Assembly (NCBI GenBank): GCA_017543265.1
Contig: JAFYGI010000063.1
Coordinates: forward strand, 1 to 64,000
Direction: 5' to 3'
Source: Bacillota bacterium
GTDB taxonomy: Bacteria; Bacillota; Clostridia; Lachnospirales; CAG-274
Length of the DNA stretch: 64,000 nucleotides
How positions within the stretch are numbered: the first letter of the stretch is position 1; each line of letters opens with the position of its first letter. Below are positions 61,041-64,000 of this stretch, piece by piece. Under the pieces are notes generated by a model. That model did no database searches. It worked only from the letters and a program-made list of their open reading frames with translations, and was not told where the DNA came from. Made by a program: the position numbers and the translations under genes.

Positions 61041-61559
61041 ATGGCAAATCCCATAGTAACTATCAAAATGGAAAACGGCGACATTATCAAGGCGGAGCTT
61101 TACCCCGATATTGCGCCCAACACGGTAAATAACTTTATAAGCCTTATAAATAAGGGCTTCTACAACGGTCTTATCTTCCACCGCATAATAAAGGGCTTTA
61201 TGATACAGGGCGGCTGCCCGCAGGGACGCGGCACAGGCGGCCCCGGCTACGGCATAAAGGGCGAATTTGCGCAAAACGGCTTTAAAAACGATTTAAAGCA
61301 TACAGCGGGCGTACTTTCGATGGCACGTTCCATGATGCCAAACTCCGCAGGCTCGCAGTTTTTCATCATGCACAAGGATGCGCCCCACCTTGACGGCGCT
61401 TATGCCGCATTCGGCAAGGTAATAGAGGGCATGGATATTGTTGACAAGCTTGCAAGCGTACCTACAGGCATGATGGACAGACCCGTTGAGGATCAGGTAA
61501 TGGACGATGTTACCGTTGAGACCTTCGGCGTTGACTATCCCGAGCCCGAAAAAATGTAA
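61041..61559 (+). CDS. Cyclophilin-type peptidyl-prolyl cis-trans isomerase
   Basis: A 172-residue cytosolic cyclophilin. FHRIIKGFMIQGGCPQGRGTGG (catalytic Arg in FHRII), SMARSMMPNSAGSQFFI and HLDGAYAAFGKV are signature segments. No signal peptide. AAAGGAA precedes the ATG. Confidence 0.95.
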   Translation: MANPIVTIKMENGDIIKAELYPDIAPNTVNNFISLINKGFYNGLIFHRIIKGFMIQGGCPQGRGTGGPGYGIKGEFAQNGFKNDLKHTAGVLSMARSMMPNSAGSQFFIMHKDAPHLDGAYAAFGKVIEGMDIVDKLASVPTGMMDRPVEDQVMDDVTVETFGVDYPEPEKM

Positions 61560-61565
61560 TATATC

Positions 61566-61615
61566 AAAAGACGGTATCTTACAGCGTATCCTGCTGTAAA
61601 ATACCGTCTTTTTTT
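61566..61615. terminator. Bidirectional terminator between cyclophilin and carboxypeptidase genes
   Basis: AAGACGGTAT (61568-61577) pairs with ATACCGTCTT (61601-61610), with an inner TTACAG/CTGTAA stem and flanking A and T runs. Confidence 0.9.
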
Positions 61616-62768
61616 ATCCGATAAACCAGAGCTTTATCACTTCTTTTAGATTTTTGCCAAAGCCGCACTTCTCCACGGTTTTTTCGGCAATAAGCTTACT
61701 GCTGCCCACCTCTTCACCGTCACAGGTATAGGTTATCACGCCCAGTTCGTCCCCCGCATTTATCGGTGCCTTGATATTTTCGGGCAGATCCGTTTTATAT
61801 TCCAGCTTTTTGCTGCCCTTTTGTGCCAGATAGGACACATTTTCCGCAACCGCCGCATTTACGCTGTCCTCTGTTCCGCCCAGAACGGGCACACTTGAAA
61901 CAATTTTCCCCGCAGGCTCGCCCTTTAAAAGCATATAATTGGCATAGCCGTAGTCCAACAGCTTCATAACCTCTTTAAAGCGCAGTTTTGGCTCGGGACA
62001 GCCCATAACGACCGCAACAAGCTCCATGCCGTCGCGCTTGGCCGTACCCGACAGGCAGTATTTGGCGTTGCCCGTAGAGCCCGTTTTAAGCCCCGTTGCA
62101 CCGTCATACCACTTTATAAGGCGGTTTGTATTGGTCAGCCCAAACTCGCTTTCGCCCTTTGCCGTTTTATGAGTTATCATATCTTGCCATTTTGTGGTAT
62201 ATTCCGTTATCTGCGGATACTTTGTTATAAGCTCGCGGCTCATAAGCGAAATATCCCTTGCACTCATTTCATGCCCCTCGGTATCAAGGCCGCAGGCATT
62301 TTTAAAAACGGTATTTTTCATGCCGAGACCCTTTGCGCGTTCGTTCATCATCTCCACAAATGCCGACTCGCTTCCCGCAATATATTCGGCCATTGCTACG
62401 GCCGCATCGTTTGCCGAGGCTATGGCAACAGCCTTTGTCAGCGTGGCTGCCGTCTGTTTTTCGCCCGCCTCCAGAAATATCTGCGACCCGCCCATGCTTG
62501 CCGCGTGCTCCGATACCGTCACAACATCATCCCATTTTATTTTTCCCTGCGCCTCGCTGTCGTAAATAAGCAAAAGCGTCATGACTTTTGTCACGCTTGC
62601 AGGCGGGAGCGGCGTATCGGCATTTTCCTCCATAAGCACCGTTCCCGTCGAGGCCTCCGCAAGTATCGCCGCCGCAGCATCAACAGACGGCGGCTGCGCC
62701 GCATTGACCGCACACGCAGGCATCAACGCAGTCAGTATAAAAACAGCCGTAAATTTTTTTATCCTCAT
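61614..62768 (-). CDS. Serine-type D-Ala-D-Ala carboxypeptidase (PBP5/DacF-like)
   Basis: A 384-residue peptidase S11 precursor. N-terminal signal peptide (about 1-23). Catalytic SxxK is Ser58-Lys61 (SVTK), SxN is in ASAND, and KTG is in LKTGSTG. A C-terminal beta domain (about 270-384) ends in a hydrophobic-amphipathic LKEVIKLWFIG. It trims the terminal D-Ala from peptidoglycan stem peptides. ATG at 62768 has GGAGG upstream; the open frame reaches 62858 without another SD. Confidence 0.93.
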   Translation of the reverse strand: MRIKKFTAVFILTALMPACAVNAAQPPSVDAAAAILAEASTGTVLMEENADTPLPPASVTKVMTLLLIYDSEAQGKIKWDDVVTVSEHAASMGGSQIFLEAGEKQTAATLTKAVAIASANDAAVAMAEYIAGSESAFVEMMNERAKGLGMKNTVFKNACGLDTEGHEMSARDISLMSRELITKYPQITEYTTKWQDMITHKTAKGESEFGLTNTNRLIKWYDGATGLKTGSTGNAKYCLSGTAKRDGMELVAVVMGCPEPKLRFKEVMKLLDYGYANYMLLKGEPAGKIVSSVPVLGGTEDSVNAAVAENVSYLAQKGSKKLEYKTDLPENIKAPINAGDELGVITYTCDGEEVGSSKLIAEKTVEKCGFGKNLKEVIKLWFIG

Positions 62769-62853
62769 ATCCGAACCTCCGAAAATAGTATCTTTGCTTC
62801 CTAATATCATAATTATTATAATATTTTCGCGGTCAGAATATGCTGTAAAATAA

Positions 62854-62884
62854 TACAAAAAAACCGCGGAAATATCTCCGCGGT
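62854..62884 (-). terminator. Intrinsic terminator after the substrate-binding lipoprotein gene
   Basis: ACCGCGG (62863-62869) pairs with CCGCGGT (62878-62884); the minus strand continues with seven T. Confidence 0.88.
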
Positions 62885-62891
62885 CGTATTA

Positions 62892-63947
62892 TCATCCGAT
62901 ATAATAAAAGCCGTCATCCGGCAGCTTGTCCCCGAAAACCGCGCTGTTTGCGCCAAGGAAGGACTGCACTGCCCGCTTCATATCCTCACCCTCCGTAAAG
63001 GTGAAATTGCAGTTTTTCATGCTGGATATAGCCTCGCTCTTATCGGCAACTATATTAAATTTGCTTGAATACTCCAATGTTTTGGTAACGCCGTAAATAA
63101 CGGTATTTACCGATTGTCTGAAATCATCCATGATATATATCATGCTGTCGGCATTGTCCTTGACAAAGCTGCCGCGTGCAACAAGTACGCTGGAGATTAT
63201 CTCACTGCCGTCAACATCCGCCCAAAGCTCCTTAACATCGGGGCCAAGCTCTATGTTGTCGTTTTGCATTTTTGCGCGTGTTATATAAGGCTCCGATGTG
63301 ACAGCCAGCTTAACGGAAGAACTTTCCAGAGCAGCCTGGAGACTGTCGCCGCTTTCGGCACTCTGTGCCTGTGCGCCCGCCTTTTCAAGTATCTTTTCGG
63401 CAACCGAGGCCGTAAGCGAGCCGTCATTCACATAAACGACCGTCTGTCCCGCAAGTGCGCTTTTTTCGGTGCCTATAGAGGAAAGATCGGCAATGTAGAT
63501 ATTGTTGTAGGTATTTGTTGCCAGCAAAACTATGTCCTTGCCGTCATTGTACATCCTGACCGCCTTGTCAAGCGGCAGTATCGCAACATCAGCCGCACCG
63601 CTTTCAAGCTCCGCAGCGGCCTCGTCAGCCGTGGCCTTTACGGACAGCTCGTACTTTTCGTGGTTTTTGTCCTTTTCACCCCAGCCCATTATCGGCGCAA
63701 AGCCAATGCCCGTGCAGTCGCCGACCACAGCGGCCTTTACATTTATACGCTTTGCCTCATCGGGCTTTTGAAGCTCGTCATTCTCTTCGTCATCGGGGTC
63801 TTCTTTATTATTATCATTAAGGGATATCTCATTTATGCTGCCGTTTGCACTATCGTCCGGCACATCTTCTTTTTGTCCGCCGCACGCCGTCATAAGCATA
63901 ACAAGCGCCAGAGCGGCAGTTGTCAGTAGTTCTTTTCTTTTGAGCAT
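62892..63947 (-). CDS. Substrate-binding lipoprotein (NMT1/SsuA-TauA-like)
   Basis: A 351-residue secreted lipoprotein. Lipobox LMTAC gives Cys22 as anchor, followed by a disordered Asp/Glu/Asn-rich linker (about 24-65). The periplasmic-binding-like body (about 66-345) has an ADVAILPLDKAVRMYNDG segment, typical of NMT1/SsuA/TauA-like binding proteins. No permease or ATPase gene is visible downstream, and upstream lies beyond the window. The substrate cannot be named. Confidence 0.82.
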   Translation of the reverse strand: MLKRKELLTTAALALVMLMTACGGQKEDVPDDSANGSINEISLNDNNKEDPDDEENDELQKPDEAKRINVKAAVVGDCTGIGFAPIMGWGEKDKNHEKYELSVKATADEAAAELESGAADVAILPLDKAVRMYNDGKDIVLLATNTYNNIYIADLSSIGTEKSALAGQTVVYVNDGSLTASVAEKILEKAGAQAQSAESGDSLQAALESSSVKLAVTSEPYITRAKMQNDNIELGPDVKELWADVDGSEIISSVLVARGSFVKDNADSMIYIMDDFRQSVNTVIYGVTKTLEYSSKFNIVADKSEAISSMKNCNFTFTEGEDMKRAVQSFLGANSAVFGDKLPDDGFYYIG

Positions 63948-64000
63948 CTGTGTACTTCCTTTCCGTACAAAAATTACTTTACTATATTTTATCTTATTCG

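Noticed and set aside
1-64000. CRISPR arrays, insertion sequences, tRNA or rRNA genes
   Set aside because: No regularly spaced repeats, transposase motifs, cloverleaf genes or rRNA segments were seen by eye.

Overview
This window looks like a chromosomal segment of an anaerobic, probably endospore-forming Firmicute of class Clostridia, possibly a gut species. The reasons are: Spo0A; an oxygen-sensitive class III ribonucleotide reductase (NrdDG) with an NrdR-like box; indolepyruvate:ferredoxin oxidoreductase (IorAB); FabK as enoyl-ACP reductase; ECF-type PanT with CoaX; PrkC/PrpC signalling; a class A RNase P RNA; and strong GGAGG or GAGGTG ribosome binding sites throughout. I see no rRNA, tRNA, insertion sequence, phage or CRISPR array.

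Layout. (1) 1-98 is the end of a rightward gene with an Asp/Ser/Trp-rich tail. (2) 12529 down to 162 is one long leftward block: rimP-nusA-ylxR-ylxQ-infB-rbfA-nrnA-truB-ribF-CNNM/CBS protein-rnpB-ylxP-clpC. It is driven by a clear promoter at 12654-12682. (3) 12885-18617 is a seven-gene rightward island: ECF sigma factor, tiny membrane partner (candidate anti-sigma), DgkA-like lipid kinase, CarS-like CDP-lipid synthase, UbiA prenyltransferase, PEP-synthase/rifampin-phosphotransferase-like enzyme and GNAT protein. It reads like an undescribed isoprenoid or ether-lipid pathway and is the most interesting part of the window. (4) 19905-18624 holds an accessory vWA/HTH-like pair. (5) 23204-20018 is nrdD-nrdG-dut.

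(6) 31713-23605 is a leftward fermentation operon: acyl-CoA synthetase, iorA, iorB, paaK, amidohydrolase, hotdog thioesterase, then panT-coaX. Arylpyruvates would become aryl-acyl-CoA, coupled to CoA supply. (7) 39838-31927 holds a hypothetical gene, rsmB-rlmN-prpC-prkC-rsgA-rpe-thiN, a classic Firmicute cell-cycle and translation cluster. (8) plsC and an AlaX-type editing protein run rightward (39970-41858). They converge on the leftward type II fatty acid cluster fabH-(unknown)-fabK-fabD-fabG-fabF-fabZ-accD-accA (49308-41922), which lacks acpP, accB and accC. (9) livHMGF plus an unknown gene (49640-53926) run rightward, without a binding-protein gene. (10) 57068-54010 encodes an acidic coiled-coil protein and a pseudokinase-like protein, both of unknown role. 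(11) 58163-57384 is spo0A. (12) 58266-61559 has CYTH, DUF6648-like, RelQ-type (p)ppGpp synthetase, metallophosphoesterase and cyclophilin genes. (13) 62768-61614 and 63947-62892 are a D-Ala-D-Ala carboxypeptidase and a substrate-binding lipoprotein.

Almost every operon has a recognisable sigma-A promoter with 17 or 18 bp spacing, and most ends have intrinsic terminators; these are listed. Family names come from recognising motifs by eye, without database searches.
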